In this document: piece by piece, positions 29,521-42,100 of the stretch
How positions within the stretch are numbered: the stretch's first letter is position 1
How the letters are laid out: each line of letters opens with the position of its first letter
Source: Cristatella mucedo
Taxonomy: Eukaryota > Bryozoa > Phylactolaemata > Cristatellidae
Direction: 5' to 3'
Length of the DNA stretch: 64,000 bases
Assembly (NCBI GenBank): GCA_009760855.2
Contig: WPIO01000040.1
Location: 3,006,001 to 3,070,000, forward strand
The notes under the pieces: model-generated
Seen by the model: only the letters and a program-made list of their open reading frames with translations
Told to the model about the DNA's origin: nothing
Databases searched by the model: none
Translations under genes and position numbers: made by a program

Positions 29521-30704
29521 ATGGCATATTTTGTGTGTATTCCGTCTCGACTCGGGCAAAAGGGGCTGTATAGAAGTTGGCCATCTATTAGGGTGGATGC
29601 TAACCATGTACTGTGGGTGGCCCAGTAAAAGTGGGTCACACCAGAGCCCTTAAGGATGGAAGCCCGCCGTGCCTTTAGACAGCTTTAGCTCGCCGAACTT
29701 TAAAAATATATACTGCCTACGTTGAAAATGTAGTTTCCGGTCCTAAAAAGCAGCCGATGGCCCCTTGCCCCGATTTTGGGAAAGCTTTTGGCGACTTCCT
29801 CTGTGACTGTGTGACTCGGCTCCTCCTTCAGGGAGATTCTAAACTATTCATTCAGATTCAGGGAGATGCAAAACTAGTCTTTCGGTCTTTGTCGAGTTAC
29901 AGACGGAGTTGCATGCATACATACATACGTCATCGGCAAGCCAAGATAGTCAAAAGTTTGACTAGAGCCTGTCAATGGTCTGCAGCCTGTCAGCTGATGA
30001 AAAGGCTACTGAGGGCGATCGAGGCACGTGGTATAACGGACATGCTTTGTACTTGAAAAGCTATTGGTGGTGCCTACCGTGGCTTCGCCAGATTCAGTCC
30101 AGGACTGGGCCTCCGGTTAATGGCAGCAGGGTTGTGCTGCCAAGCATTTTAGCATGGCACCAACCTTTGAGACTGCAATTACAACACAGTGCAGTACTGT
30201 TGCTTGTGCGAAAGGGTGAGCCACTGCTAACGATCCTCAGTGGACAGAGTCACTCCCACACCTCCAAGTTAACCCGAGCAGAAGCAGAGACAGGCTAGGT
30301 ATTGTATTGCCATCACGGCCATTGCCGATGTGCTAGTCGTTTAAAAATGATGCCAGTTTTCCAGTGAGTGGAGGGCAAGATCATTGCAACTCGCTTAGGT
30401 CTCATCCAATGGAACTTGGCATTCTTGGGGAACCTAATGTAGAGTACAGTCGACATTTTAATAGCAGCATTTGCTTAACAATGTGCTCCCATCCATATGA
30501 AAGTGAATCCCCCAATCACGTGACCAGGTCGTAATCACGAGCAGTAGCAGAGGGAGGCAGGAGTGTCAGCTGCTTCATATGGGTTGGCATCAAAAGATTT
30601 CTGAACAGTTGAGTTCAATAGCACGTTCATGGTCTGTTCGCAGCCAAAAAAAGCTTTTAGCGAGAGGGCCCCCATATTGTGTGATCTATCGGTCAACAGG
30701 CCAT

Positions 30705-30830
30705 AATTCTGATGATAATAATAAGACATTTGTGCAGCACCATCAGAGAACTAAATCTCATTCTAGGCACTTGCTATGTGCTGTCAAAGAAGCTTGTCAA
30801 TAGTGATAACCTGTAACCGTGCAGTGATTG
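30705..30830 (-). mobile_element. LINE 3' tail fragment
   Basis: On the plus strand: gatgataataataagac, then gcagcaccatcagagaac and ctcattctaggcacttgc, the reverse complement of the LINE terminus. Confidence 0.5.
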
Positions 30831-31255
30831 CTCGTCCCTGTCCCCCCCCCCCCCGATTCTCTACAGGTGGACTGTGCGATGCAGTGCTGCAATGCGGTTA
30901 AAACACGAGCAGCCATCAATGGGCGCCAAAAGCGACAGTTTATTGTGAGCCTGTTAGTAGTGGTTACGCGAAAGTGCAAAGTGGTTTGCGCCCGGACCGA
31001 CTGAGTTAACTGCACCAACTCCCGAAGCCCACATATATCAAACTGCGCTATTCGCGTTTTGCTTTTGGTCCTGACCCGAAGGCGGAATAGCCGGCAGAAC
31101 ACAAGTTACACTGAGCTGTTCGTCGCCGTAGGTTCGACTCTGAAGGCAGAGTCTAGCATCTATCGACGAAGGGGGCAGCAGCTCCGAGTCGTCCAGTTAT
31201 ATTCTCCTCTAAACTCCTGACCTCGCACGTAGCTGCTATTTCTACTTCAGCACAC

Positions 31256-31490
31256 TGGTCGGTGCCCATCCTGACCGCATCGTCTGCACCAGTCTCCATT
31301 CTAACTTTAGATGGGTGGACCAGGAGCCGGGCCGGTACTAGGTGCCCTAGTCGAACTCACTAAGGCAAGCACATTAGTCGGTCCATCTCCTAACCGCATC
31401 GCCTGCACAGAGCTCCATTCTAGCCTAAGCTAGGTGGATCAGGCGCCAGGTCTGTACTAATTGCCCTAGTCGAACCCACTAAGGCAAGGG
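31256..31490. repeat. Imperfect tandem duplication, about 117-bp unit
   Basis: Two copies share accgcatcg.ctgcac, ctccattcta, a ggtgga.cagg segment, ccctagtcgaac and cactaaggcaag in the same order. The copies differ at roughly one base in five. Confidence 0.7.
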
Positions 31491-31539
31491 GTCGCATCGC
31501 AGCTAAGCTGAGAGCTGCCCCAGTGCAACATGGCCAGCA

Positions 31540-32130
31540 CTCACGAACACCTAACGGACAATTCACACACACCCAGCAAAGGCTGTGAGGAACAGGAGCG
31601 TTTTTAGCTTCATTGCAAACGTATTCAATTCAGATGATGCCGTGACGTCAGTCGAGGTGAGTTTCAGGCTTTGGGAGTATACGAACTAAAGGCACCTACG
31701 GATTTGAGGTTGGCATAACGACTTGAGGCATGGCCGAACGACAGAGTCAGAATAGCGGATGGTACGATGACTGGCGATGATTGTGAAGAATGTCGGATAA
31801 GTAGGCCAGAGCAAGAGATTAAAAGGGACCCTAAAGTCTGACAAAACCGACTGCGCCTCGTGTGTGCAATGCGGGTCGGTGAGAGGTGGTGCAATGTGGC
31901 AACTGCGACGCTTACGAAAGACTAGCCCTAGCGACCGAATGTTGCACCAACTGCAAGCGCCTCATTGCGCAGGACGAAAGACCAGCAAATGGCGAGTTAC
32001 AGAAGTCGAGACGACATGTAAAGAAATCTGGGTGGAAACTATCGAAATATTGATTCGGCCACGCATCTGTGATGCGGCAATAAAATGCTCGGCAACTATT
32101 GCTTCGATATCGATGCCGCATTGCAGACTA
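31540..32130 (-). mobile_element. L2/CR1-like LINE fragment
   Basis: The minus strand has SSCAMRRLQLVQHSVAR (about 32000-31950), the block that precedes the DLHWLP motif, then the tail sequence to about 31540. Frameshifted. Confidence 0.6.
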
Positions 32131-32859
32131 AGGAAAATGAAGGAGAATTGTGTTAAGGTTGTTTCTTCTGCCTGGGTGTCGATGATATCTTTTCCCTTCG
32201 CGATGAGGTGTGCACTAAAGTTACCCCGACCCTGGAAGGAATGCCGCGAGCACGAAACGCTGTCATTTTCAGCGTCAGCATAAGTCTTAGCGTAAATAGC
32301 ATGATTTATTGTAGCAGAATTAATAATATTCCCGTTCTCTCAAAAACATTTGGGTCTGTTGACACTTAAAAGCAGCTACAAACGTGAGCCGACGCGCGCA
32401 CGCCCGCTAGACGGGGCAGCTCGCGCTGCGACGTCCTACCGCCGTCCGTACCGGGTCCGTGCTCCGTGGCCTCGGTAGAGTTCAGATCGACCCAGTCGCC
32501 CACACTGTTACCCAGGGAGCTAAATGGGCTTCCGCAGCTTCTCCGCTCCTCAAGACGCGGTAAGATTTTAGCCTTCCAATGTCCAAAGCCCGTGAAGGAG
32601 TTAGCGCCGCTTTCGGGGATAGTAACTATGCGGGCGCTCATAGCACTGACCGCGAGCGCGGCGCGTCGAATATCTACGACCGGTAGTGGCCTACTCAAAG
32701 AAAAGCAACCACCACCAACCAACCCACCCCCAAATGACGCATGCTCTTCTTGCGTGCTCCGGAGAGGTGGAGTAATAAATTAAAATTTATCATTAGCTAA
32801 TTAAATTCAGAAAATTCTTCATTAACTTTCCAACGAGCACGGGAGCTGTTATCGCTTCC

Positions 32860-33263
32860 CTGGGTCCGCGCCACCCGGCGCTTTGTGCTCGCGGAGAGCC
32901 TTACTGTGGTTGGCTGGCGAGCCACCGCCAGCGCGCCGACCAATAGGCAGCGAGCGTTTTTACCGCCTTTTGTTCAAGCCGCCGCCGCTGCCGCCGCCGC
33001 CGCCGTCGAATTCCCCGCGTACTCGCTCCACTACCTCAACTGAGAAACAGGTAGGTTGTGCAGCTGGAGCGTGTCTGCGCGACTCTATATATCGCTCGCT
33101 GTCCGTAGAGTGCGTGCAGCAACGTTAGCTCGGTTGGCCGCTCGTGGATTGGCATCGCGGCGTTCGCGCTCTCTCGATCGGCGGCGCCCCCCTCGCCGCG
33201 CGCGCTTTCGTGTCCCGCCGCCGAGAGAGCGCGTATCCGTTGTTCGGCCGCTGCCGTATTCCG

Positions 33264-33332
<69 letters not shown>

Positions 33333-33416
33333 GCCATTGAGTGCGAGCTGCCCCTCGCGTCACTAGAAGTGATTGATAGGCGCTACGTACGGCTGCTCGG
33401 TCTTCCGCGTCTAGAT
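32860..33416 (+). promoter_or_regulatory. CpG-rich promoter/5'UTR of the single HMG-box gene, with (CT)n
   Basis: CpG- and CCG-rich sequence begins near 32860. A TATATAT-like stretch is at 33083-33093. A run of about 32 CT units (33265-33329) ends about 87 bases before the ATG. Position supports a promoter or leader role. The transcription start is not visible. Confidence 0.4.
33265..33329. repeat. (CT)n microsatellite in HMG-box gene promoter/leader
   Basis: About 32 CT units, polypyrimidine on the coding strand. Confidence 0.95.
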
Positions 33417-34054
33417 ATGGCCGGCGGAAAGCGAAAGGCCGCCAAGGACCCCGACGCGCCAAAAGCCGCCTGGTACGTGCCGTCGCGCGCGCGCGCACCT
33501 TCGCCTCGCACCTTTTGCCGTCGCGCGCGCCTTCGCGCCCGTCGCAATGCCGCCAGGATGTCGACCGACGTTCGTTGCGTTCGTTCGCCTTGAAGGTCGG
33601 CGTACTTCTTTTTCTGCGACGAGTTCCGCTCCCAGGTGAAGCAGTCGAACCCTAGTCTGAGCCTGCCCGAAGTCGCCAAGGAGCTCGGCCGGATGTGGCG
33701 TACTTCGAACGACAAGTCCAAATACGAAGCGAAGGCCGCCAAGGACAAAGAGCGCTACCAGCGAGAGATCGCCGTCTACAAATCCAAAGGCGGCGGCGAC
33801 TTCGGAGGCGGAGCCGCCTCGGGGTCCAGTGCGGCCAAGAAGAGCTCGAGAAAGCCTGCACCCAAAGGTGAGAGGTCGATTGAAATTATGCTCAGCCGCT
33901 CCCTCCGGAAAGCCATTGCACCTCGCACGAGTGTGTTCAAGCTGGCTCGCTCATCAACCGAACAAGCCTAACTCCCCTAACCACCACCGCCCTGGACCTT
34001 TTTACAGCCCGGCAACGCGACGACGACGATGAAGACGACGATGACGATGAGTGA
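33417..34054 (+). CDS. Single HMG-box chromatin protein with short acidic tail, 3 exons
   Basis: Exons: 33417-33472, 33596-33867, 34008-34054 (TGA), giving 124 aa. A basic N-terminus (GGKRKAAKDPDAPK) leads into one HMG box at about residues 13-85, with the expected aromatic core (SAYFFFCDEFR), helix 2 (LPEVAKELGRMWR) and helix 3 ([17 protein letters not shown]). A Gly/Ser/Lys linker follows, then an acidic tail at 114-124 made only of Asp and Glu. The size and plan match fly HMG-D/Z and NHP6-type single-box proteins, which bend DNA in the minor groove without strong sequence preference and loosen chromatin. Intron phases (2 inside the box start, 1 before the tail) equal those of the two-box gene about 5 kb downstream, so the two are probably duplicates. 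An AATAAA lies at 34451-34456. A (CT)n tract lies in the presumed leader or promoter. Confidence 0.96.
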
Positions 34055-34450
34055 TCGAGACCTGACCGTTAGTTAATGCGCTATTGTAGCCCAGTGTCGC
34101 TACTGCTACTGTTGTCAGCAGCTAGCCGTGCATGTGCGCTGCGTGTACGACCGGATCCCCTCCCCTCCAACCGAGCCGGGCACTGTTGCAATATCGTTTT
34201 ATGTAGAAGTGTTTAGTCGCGGCTATATATGTCGCTTTCACTTAGTGCATCTGTATATGTATATATATATATATATATATATACACATGTTAAGTCAGTC
34301 CCATTACAGGCCTGCCTGCAGCTCGCGCGTGCACCAACATCCAACAACAGGGTTGTTTGTGCGACTGCCTATCTATCGGTGCATGTTCTGTGCAGCTGCG
34401 GTATGATGCCTGCCGCTAGATCTGTGGCGTTGGATGTTTGGGTCCAATGA

Positions 34451-34456
34451 AATAAA
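34451..34456 (+). terminator. Poly(A) signal of the single HMG-box gene
   Basis: AATAAA about 400 bases after the TGA. It is followed by GT-rich sequence (ctgcgccagtgtcagcag), as expected near a cleavage site. Confidence 0.6.
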
Positions 34457-37400
34457 CTTGCTGCGCCAGTGTCAGCAGCAGTGTTCCAGTGTAGTGCTGC
34501 TGTGTTCTCCCAATCGTAGCAGCATGTTTCATTTTGATTAGAGAGCTCGTGTGCTTTGTTCCTTGCATGTTTTGCGTACACGTTGCATGATTGGGTGCTT
34601 CAAACAACGAGAACTGCAGCTCTAATCTGCCGAATGACAAGACATGGGCACCGAAACATTGTATGTGTGAAACGCACCTCTCGTGTGCCAGCCTGTGTCA
34701 TGGGCTAGTTCGAGATTCCATAGATGATGGCAGCAGACACTTGCCGTGCTGTAGTGATGCACGAACTAACAACATGAAGTACAGCACTAGCTTTAACTCG
34801 ATTGTTGTGTCTCAAAAGTTCAAAAACAGTTTTGGCCTTGTGGCTGTCGAAGAAAATAGATGCAAGAATGCTCGTGCAGTTGCTAGATGGTAACTGCTCT
34901 GGTGGGATCAGCTGCTATATGAGGGGCAGTCCAGCCACTGTGTATGTGCACTGATGGCTGACTAAAGCTTTGTTACTCCCTGGTCCGGTTCGACTCTACA
35001 ACTGATGCTGTATTTGTATAACTACCGAGAAACCCATTGAGCCTCTCTGCAAGCATACATACGTCTGTGTGCATACTCTCTAAATACATTAGAACTTACC
35101 AGTTATTACCAGGCCTTATGCATAACTTTAGAAACGCGTTAGCCGAAGCTGTCACCAAGGGAAGCAACGTCATCTAGCTAGCCCCCCCCCATCTGAGCTC
35201 ATGGGTCGCTACGTCTACCAGTTGCTCTACACTTTTATATTTGTCTTCTAGTTACAGTTGTTAGCCAGACAAGGTGAATAACTTGCTGCTGTGCATGTCC
35301 AGCTCCTTCGGCTGCTTTGGACCGATGAACCTAATGCCTAACCAAGGTTCTCCTGTACAGTATCAGATGTTCGAGAAATACACCGAGCCCAGTAGCAACT
35401 TGCTTGTTCATAGGCAGTTTAAAAAGACAGGGTAATACGGATAATAGCAACACGAATACGGTATGCCTGAAGCATGCCGCCCACTGACTATTCACCCAGT
35501 ATATATTCTGCTGGTATGACATACCAGTGGTCCTGATCAAAACATATATTGTCTTCATTAGGCAGTTTCGTTGGGTCGTCTGGACTTAATACTGCGGCCA
35601 AATTGGCACGAACAACTGGTGTCTTAGTCACATGAAACGGCTGGTTGTGCAAGATATATGATTAACCCAGGTCATGGAAGGACAACCATCTCACTAGTAG
35701 CATAACCAGCTTCTCGAAGTATCCGTCCAACGTAGGGTGTGCTCACAGTGACTCGGCTTGAGTACTAGTCATCACTTGTGAGCTAGCGATTAAAATAACG
35801 GCAAGATTGGTTAGACTCCGCCAAGATTCTTCTTTGCTAAAGCAGTTGTAATGGCTCTTAGTTGATCAGATGATGCAAAATTATTTCTCTTACCTACAAG
35901 TCATGCCATCGATTAGGTCTTTCCTAGCGGAGCTGATGCAGCAGTTTCAGCCTCGTGGTACCCTTCAGATCCCCTCGTGTCAACAAGTTGGATTTTCATG
36001 GATCCTTCATTCCAAGCGATGGCCACAGGAGCTTTTTGTGTGGGCACCCGAGACGAAGCTAGTGACGGTTAAGCAGTCACGTTAGACACGTTTCAGTGAG
36101 AGTGAACGGGAGTGTCAGTGAATAGAAGCTGCAATGTCCTAGAGTCAACCGGCTTTCCTGCACTAAATGGCGGCCGAAGTACGTACATGTGTAGTGGCCG
36201 TGATGCTAGCTGAAACAGTGCCCGTCTAGAGGTTGAAGCAAGGTAACATGTCGCAACTATGAGTGCAACGTTTGTTTGGCAGTTGTCCGGACAGCCCTAC
36301 TAGTTCAACATTAAGGATGCCTAGCACATGTAAGGGAAAGTAGTTCACAGAGCATCTGGCATTGCTATGAGACGTGATCTCGACGAGCAAGTGGACATCA
36401 TGCCACGGTCAATGCATTTCTGCGGTTCAAGTCGCTTGTAAGCCTGATGATTGCTGCACTTGTCTCATTCTTCCGAGCGATTGCCAACAATGCGAATACG
36501 CCTCGCGAAAGGCTGAACAAGGGTGTCTACATTTCGTTTTGCCGATGATGATTTGACGATTTGTAAATGGAAAAGTAATGCAGTCGAGCGAATATGAAGT
36601 CACGGCTAAATAGCGAGCATATGAGAATAATACCATCGCCATGCTGCAGGCAATCTTGGCTCCTGTTGCCGTATTCATAATGATATATGAGCCCCAATCT
36701 CGTTATTGAGACAACCTCGAGTAAACTTGGGAAAACATGATTCTTAGGGGGACAAATACAATAAGATTGGTATGCGGTTAACGACATCGAGTAACGAAGA
36801 TCGTGATTGATGAGACCGGGCCAGTTTGCCAAAGACAACGTCGCGAAATTAACGACAGCTAGGCTCGACGACGAGGTCTCGCGGTCGCTTCGGAATCAAA
36901 CTGCGAGCAGGCGAGACGTGACTGTTTGTCGCGCCCGCCCTGTTCAGTAACTGCATCGCCTAGCACGGCGTTCATCGAGTGCGTCATCGCACTCGCAGAG
37001 AGAGCTCCGGCTGCTGACAATTCTAGAGAATTCTGTTGTCTCCTGGCAGAGCAGCGCGAGCACCGCGTGGCCCTTCTACTAAAACGAATTGCTAGGGAGC
37101 TCTCGCTGCATCGGCGTTAGCGGAAGCGCCGTGCAGCGACTCGCATGCGAGCTAGGGCGAGCTCATCCAGCGCTATACGAATAAATAAGGCCGCTTGTAA
37201 TCAGCCGATACGGACCCTGCGCGCGAAGGATGACCCGCAGTTCGACGAGCTCTCGCCCCTCACACCGACGCGACACGCTCAGTCCGTCCGTCCAGTGTCG
37301 GGTCAAACTGTGGAGATGAGACCGGCGTATCTCGCGGCAAAGGCCTGCGACCCTTGAAGCTCCCTGGAGGTTCAGCTCGTAGCTCGGCATTTCGAGAGCC

Positions 37401-38539
37401 CGCCTTTACCCGTTCGGTCTTTCTTAAGGGCACGGCTCTTATCTAAGGGCAAACGGCAGCTTAAGCGAAGCGAAATTCGAGGCTGAGCGAAGCGAAATTC
37501 GAGGCTGAGCGAAGCGAAATTCGAGGCTGAGCGAAGCGAAATTCATATTAATAAGCGAAGCGATATAGCGAATTATAAATATGAATAATAATAAATAATA
37601 TCGGCGTTATTATCGGATTTTATTAGTATTATATATTATTATTATATATCGATAAATATGAATAATTATAAATAGCGAAATTCATTGGTGAGACGCCTAA
37701 CGGCAGCCCAATCGAAGTTAAGTCACGGCCGCCATCACCCTGAACTAAAAGTCAATGGTTTAATACAGCGCGCGCGGGTTTCCTCGGCGCTCGGTGGGGA
37801 CAGTCAGTCCACAAACGAATCGACCCTTTTTTCGATTCGAGAGGAGCAATATGGCCGCCGCTAGACAACAAGCCTCGAGGGGGCGGGGCGGTATCGCGGC
37901 CACCTGATAACGGGCGGCCTAGTGTACTCGCATCCCCCCGGTCTACAAAAGTGTCGAGAGTCCCTTATAGTTATGAAAATTAATGAACATGACCGCGTGT
38001 CACCCAATTGCTTGACATTTTTACGATGGACATAGCAGTGGAGCTGGCTTTCCAGCGTATCTCCGCTCCACCAGCCTGGCCCGGGTAGGTCAGTGGACAT
38101 GGCCGACAACGGCCCGCGGCCGCAGCGGGTAACGGGGGCTTGGGTCGCTTATCAACAGTCGCGGATTTTCACAATCGTCTCACTCAAAGCATTTATGAAT
38201 TAATAAAAAAATATAAATATCCCTTTTCCCTGTGATGACGCTCGCTTGTCATAATTTGCCGTGGCCTGCGCAAGAACCTTTGTTGGCACTGTCCTGCCGC
38301 TCGGCCTGGCTGCGCTGAACCTGCGTTGAACGTACGTACTAGGCCTATAGCGCGCTGTAGGGCTACGCTGCGGCCGCGGTGGTACTGGCGCGTATTTGTG
38401 AAAGGGTGATGCCCGGTCGCGGCTGTCGCCTGGAATCATGCCATCTGCGAAAAGGGGCCAAAATATGAGGACTTTAATTCACCAGGTGACATTTCGATGG
38501 TTTCAAACCGTTTTTTTGGTGCTCCTAGCTGGCGCCTCC
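34457..38539. other. Intergenic region between the two HMG genes
   Basis: No gene supported. A small (TA)n lies just upstream at 34257-34283. There is a 22-bp tandem array at 37437-37545 and AT-rich sequence at 37545-37680. CpG-rich patches (36840-37440 and 37730-38460) have short open frames without recognisable domains. Confidence 0.5.
37437..37545. repeat. 22-bp tandem repeat, about 4 copies
   Basis: Unit gctgagcgaagcgaaattcgag. A further partial aagcgaagcgatatagcg follows near 37555. Confidence 0.9.
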
Positions 38540-39132
38540 GCCGCGAGAGCTTTCGGCTGCCGCTAGCCGGTGGTCGCCTTTGAGCGACCGCTCGTAGCCC
38601 CGCCCGACTGGCGAGCGCATTGCGGCGTCGAACGGGTCGATGCGTTTGCTAGGAAATGCTGCCTAATGGACGTGCTGACACGTAGGCATTCCCGAGACCG
38701 GCTGGCGGAACCTCGAGCCGTACGGCCCTGCACCGCTGCCGCGACCGGTCGTCCTGGGTGGGGGGGGGTAGTAGTATATTCTCACGGATAGATAGAATGG
38801 TCCACCAGCTTGACAGCCACGCAAGTGTCTGAAACGAATTTAGCAGTCTTTGATCGTCGTGACCTACTTTGGTCGTCCGCGGCCTCGGAGTTGAGCTGCA
38901 GCAGCTGCTGCTGCCTGCGATCGCCGTGTTGGCCCACACACACACACAAACACACACACACACACACACACGTGCACAGACACACACACATGTGCACACA
39001 CACACACACACTCTTCCCTCCCAGCTCCCTCTGCAGAGGGTGCATACACGGATTGCTCTCGCGCTTTTCCTCTGACGGCCGTCGCGTCTTTCGTCGTGTA
39101 GTCGTCTCGTCGTCGTCCCGAGAGCTGTCAGG
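38540..39132 (+). promoter_or_regulatory. Upstream region of HMGB with interrupted (CA)n
   Basis: CG-rich sequence just before the HMGB start, carrying an interrupted CA/CACG repeat at 38934-39011 and a cluster of CGTCGT motifs immediately upstream of the ATG. Promoter or leader function is inferred from position only. Confidence 0.3.
38934..39011. repeat. Interrupted (CA)n microsatellite upstream of HMGB
   Basis: CA units broken by aaac, gtgcag and atgtg changes. Located about 120 bases before the HMGB ATG. Confidence 0.9.
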
Positions 39133-42100
39133 ATGGGTAAGAAAGAAGGCGGGAAGCCCAAGGGCGCGATGACGAGCTACGCCTGCTTCGTGCAGGCCTG
39201 TCGCGACGAGCACAAGAAGAAGCATCCGTCGGAGCAGATCGTGTTCAGCGAGTTCTCAAAGAAGTGCTCGGAGCGATGGAAGGTAGGCAGCGCAGCCCCT
39301 ACTACCGTCGGCATGGGCTCTCACTTGCGGTCGGAGCACAGCTGCTGTTGGCCTTGGGCGCTACCTCTCCCGCCCACGCGTCCTTTTTTTGCTGCTGCTG
39401 CTCCTGGTGGCTGCGTGCATCTTGGTGTGCCACCACTGGCAGCAGCCGGCCCCATTGAGCAGCAGCCTCGGCTGCTTGGCCTAATAATGACAGCAGTCGC
39501 CGAGTAGGGTTGCGAGTGTCCGACTTTCGCGAGCTTGCACGTGTCCGTGCACTGCTGTATGCACACGTTTGTGCGCAGGCGCTTGCGCATTTGCGCGCTT
39601 GCCTGCCGGTACCGGCTGCTTCGAGAGTGGCTGGCTTAGATTGTGGAGGTCTGGCATTGGCGCGAGCGAGAGATTGTGGAGGTCTGGCATGAGCTCGGAT
39701 GGCTCGACTCCTTGCCTCTTGGAATGCTAGCGTCTCGCTGTCCGCGGCTGCCGGAGCCGCACGCGCGGCTCGCGCCCTCGCGACGATTCAGCCGTTCGTC
39801 TCCTAGGCGATGAACGCCAAGGAGAAGAAGCGATTTGAGGACATGGCGCTCAAGGACAAGGGCCGATACGAGCAGGAGATGGCCGACTACGTTCCGCCGA
39901 AGGGCGAGGTCGCCGGCAAGCGAAAGAAGAAAGAGAAGGATCCCAACGCCCCGAAGAGAGCGCTGTGAGTCACCCCACTCAACTCCCCCTTCCCGGTCAC
40001 TTCCGCCGGACAGACGGCCAGCCGCGGTTGCCCGATGGCACCGCGCGATGACGATGATGATGCCGCGCGGCAACGCCACGCGAGGTGGCAATTTTCCGGC
40101 CGCTGTGCGGCTTGGGTGGCCGGCGAGCGCTGGCTGTGAAAAGCCGCGAAAGCAACCGCTGTGACGTCTGCTCGTCTGCCGCCGCGCAGGTCCGCCTTTT
40201 TCTTCTTCTGCAACGAGTTCCGTGCCGAGATAAAGAAGGCCAATCCGTCCTACGGCGTTGGCGACATTGCAAAAGAGCTGGGCAAGCGCTGGGAGACGGC
40301 GCCCGACAAGCCCAAGTACGAGGTCAAGGCCGCCAAGGACAAGGAGCGCTACGAGAAGGAAATGGCCACCTACAAGGCCGGCGGCGGCGCTGCTGCGGGT
40401 GCGGCCGCGACGGCGTCCAAGAAGCCAGCGGCCGCGAAAGGTAGCAGCAGCAGCAGCAGCCGGGGGGGGGGGAGCGGCGCCATGTCGCCCTGCCTCTTCC
40501 TCTCTGCTATTATCTCCCTCTCTTCTTCCTCTCTGCCAATCTGCCCTCGCAGTGACGTACGGCTCTCATTGGAGCTGTCTGCTGTCGGCATGTCGCTGTA
40601 GGCTACGCTGCAGCTGGCTCCAGCTGCAGCTGGCTCCAGCGTGTGCGCATGCCTTCGCCGGCACATTCTGCTGTTGTGACGCCACGTCAGGAGTCGGCAG
40701 TAACGCACCAGGGCCACAGCTGCCTCACCGCTGCTGCGAGTACTGGCGGTGCTAGATCGCTCTTCTGTCGCTATGCAAAAAGAGGCTGTTTTATTCAGCT
40801 AAGATTTTTTTTCTGCATCTCCTTCGTACTTGAGCTAAGACGCAGTTGCTTAAGACGCAGCTGGCTGAGCCTTGCTGAGCACCAGTTTTTCAACCTCCTG
40901 GAGAACTATTATTGACAACGAACGAGCTGTTCCAGTCCTACACACTAAAGACCTCTGGTGGCGACAAGACAGCTCTCTTTGCTCTGCAGCAGCAGCGACG
41001 GTGGAACTCGCGTGCACGGTTCTTATGCAACGACATCTTACTCTGTCGACTGTTGCTGCTGTCGACTGTTGCGCAGACTTTTCAGCCGTCCCGAGCTGCT
41101 ACTTCCATGCCACTCACTACCTCGACTGCCCTCCTGACTCAGCTGTGCCACTCAACTTTCTCTTTGTTTGCATGAGATGAAGTTTATGTTGGCTATCGCA
41201 TCCATACCGAAAGCTGCCTAGGGTTTGAGAATGGGAGACTCTCCTGCACTCTTTGTGGAGTCCCTGACGGAGTTGCAGTGACGTTACATTGCACCGGTCA
41301 AAGTTCCTACAGCTGAATGCGACTGTATTCTTAACTGTAAACTTTCTTTTGCCTAGGACCTACTTACCATATCGCCCCAGTGTGCGTTCTCTGCTGTGTC
41401 CTCGTAATAATGTCTGGCACCCTGCTAGGAAGGACCGAGTGAAAGAGAGCAGAACAAGAAAGAGACAGAGAGAGAGAGAGGAGACAGTATGAGGTGCCTC
41501 ATAGCATACGCGTATGCACTGCCAAGTGGTGCACCCCGAGATGCACGCCTCGGTCTTCCATGTCGCAGGAGGGGTGAGCGGGAAGGATGGCCTCGCTCTG
41601 AGAGGTTCGGGTCGGACTCTGTGGCTGGGCCATGTGGCAGGACATGCGGCTGCGCTTCAAGCCAGGCCACTCACCATCATTCAGCTCCAAGCACGGAAAG
41701 AAGCGCCGTCGTCGTCGGGACTGAGCGAGACCCACCATGCGTGCGCCCCCGTTGGATGTGCGAGTTTTGCAGGATTGCAGTTTTGCAGGAACTTTGCTGC
41801 GGGTTGCGTGATCCTACCCTGGCACGCCCCCTTTTGCCTCCGTCATCTCTGATCTGACCCTTCGTCGTCCCTACTCTGCCTTTTCACGTCCTCTTAACCA
41901 CCTGCCCGTATTATGGAGAAGAGTTTTTGACGATGCTGCCACACTGCCATCTGTCTGCAGTGGCAACTCGGTAGAGCAAAAGAACTCATTTACATTGACG
42001 CAGATGCAATCCTCAGCCGGCAATCGCTCCTGCTTGCAGTGGGCAACAATCAAGGATTGCCTGCTGCAGGACTCGAACAACACAATCTAGGTCGGTGGGC

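Larger units (their letters stand above)
28978..33416. other. Intergenic region between ABCE1 and the HMG-box gene
   Basis: Contains presumed ABCE1 3'UTR, the 80-bp triplicate (29281-29520), LINE pieces (30705-30830 and 31540-32130), an imperfect tandem duplication (31256-31490) and the CpG-rich HMG promoter from about 32860. A 118-codon minus-strand frame at 32722-32366 could not be identified. Confidence 0.5.
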
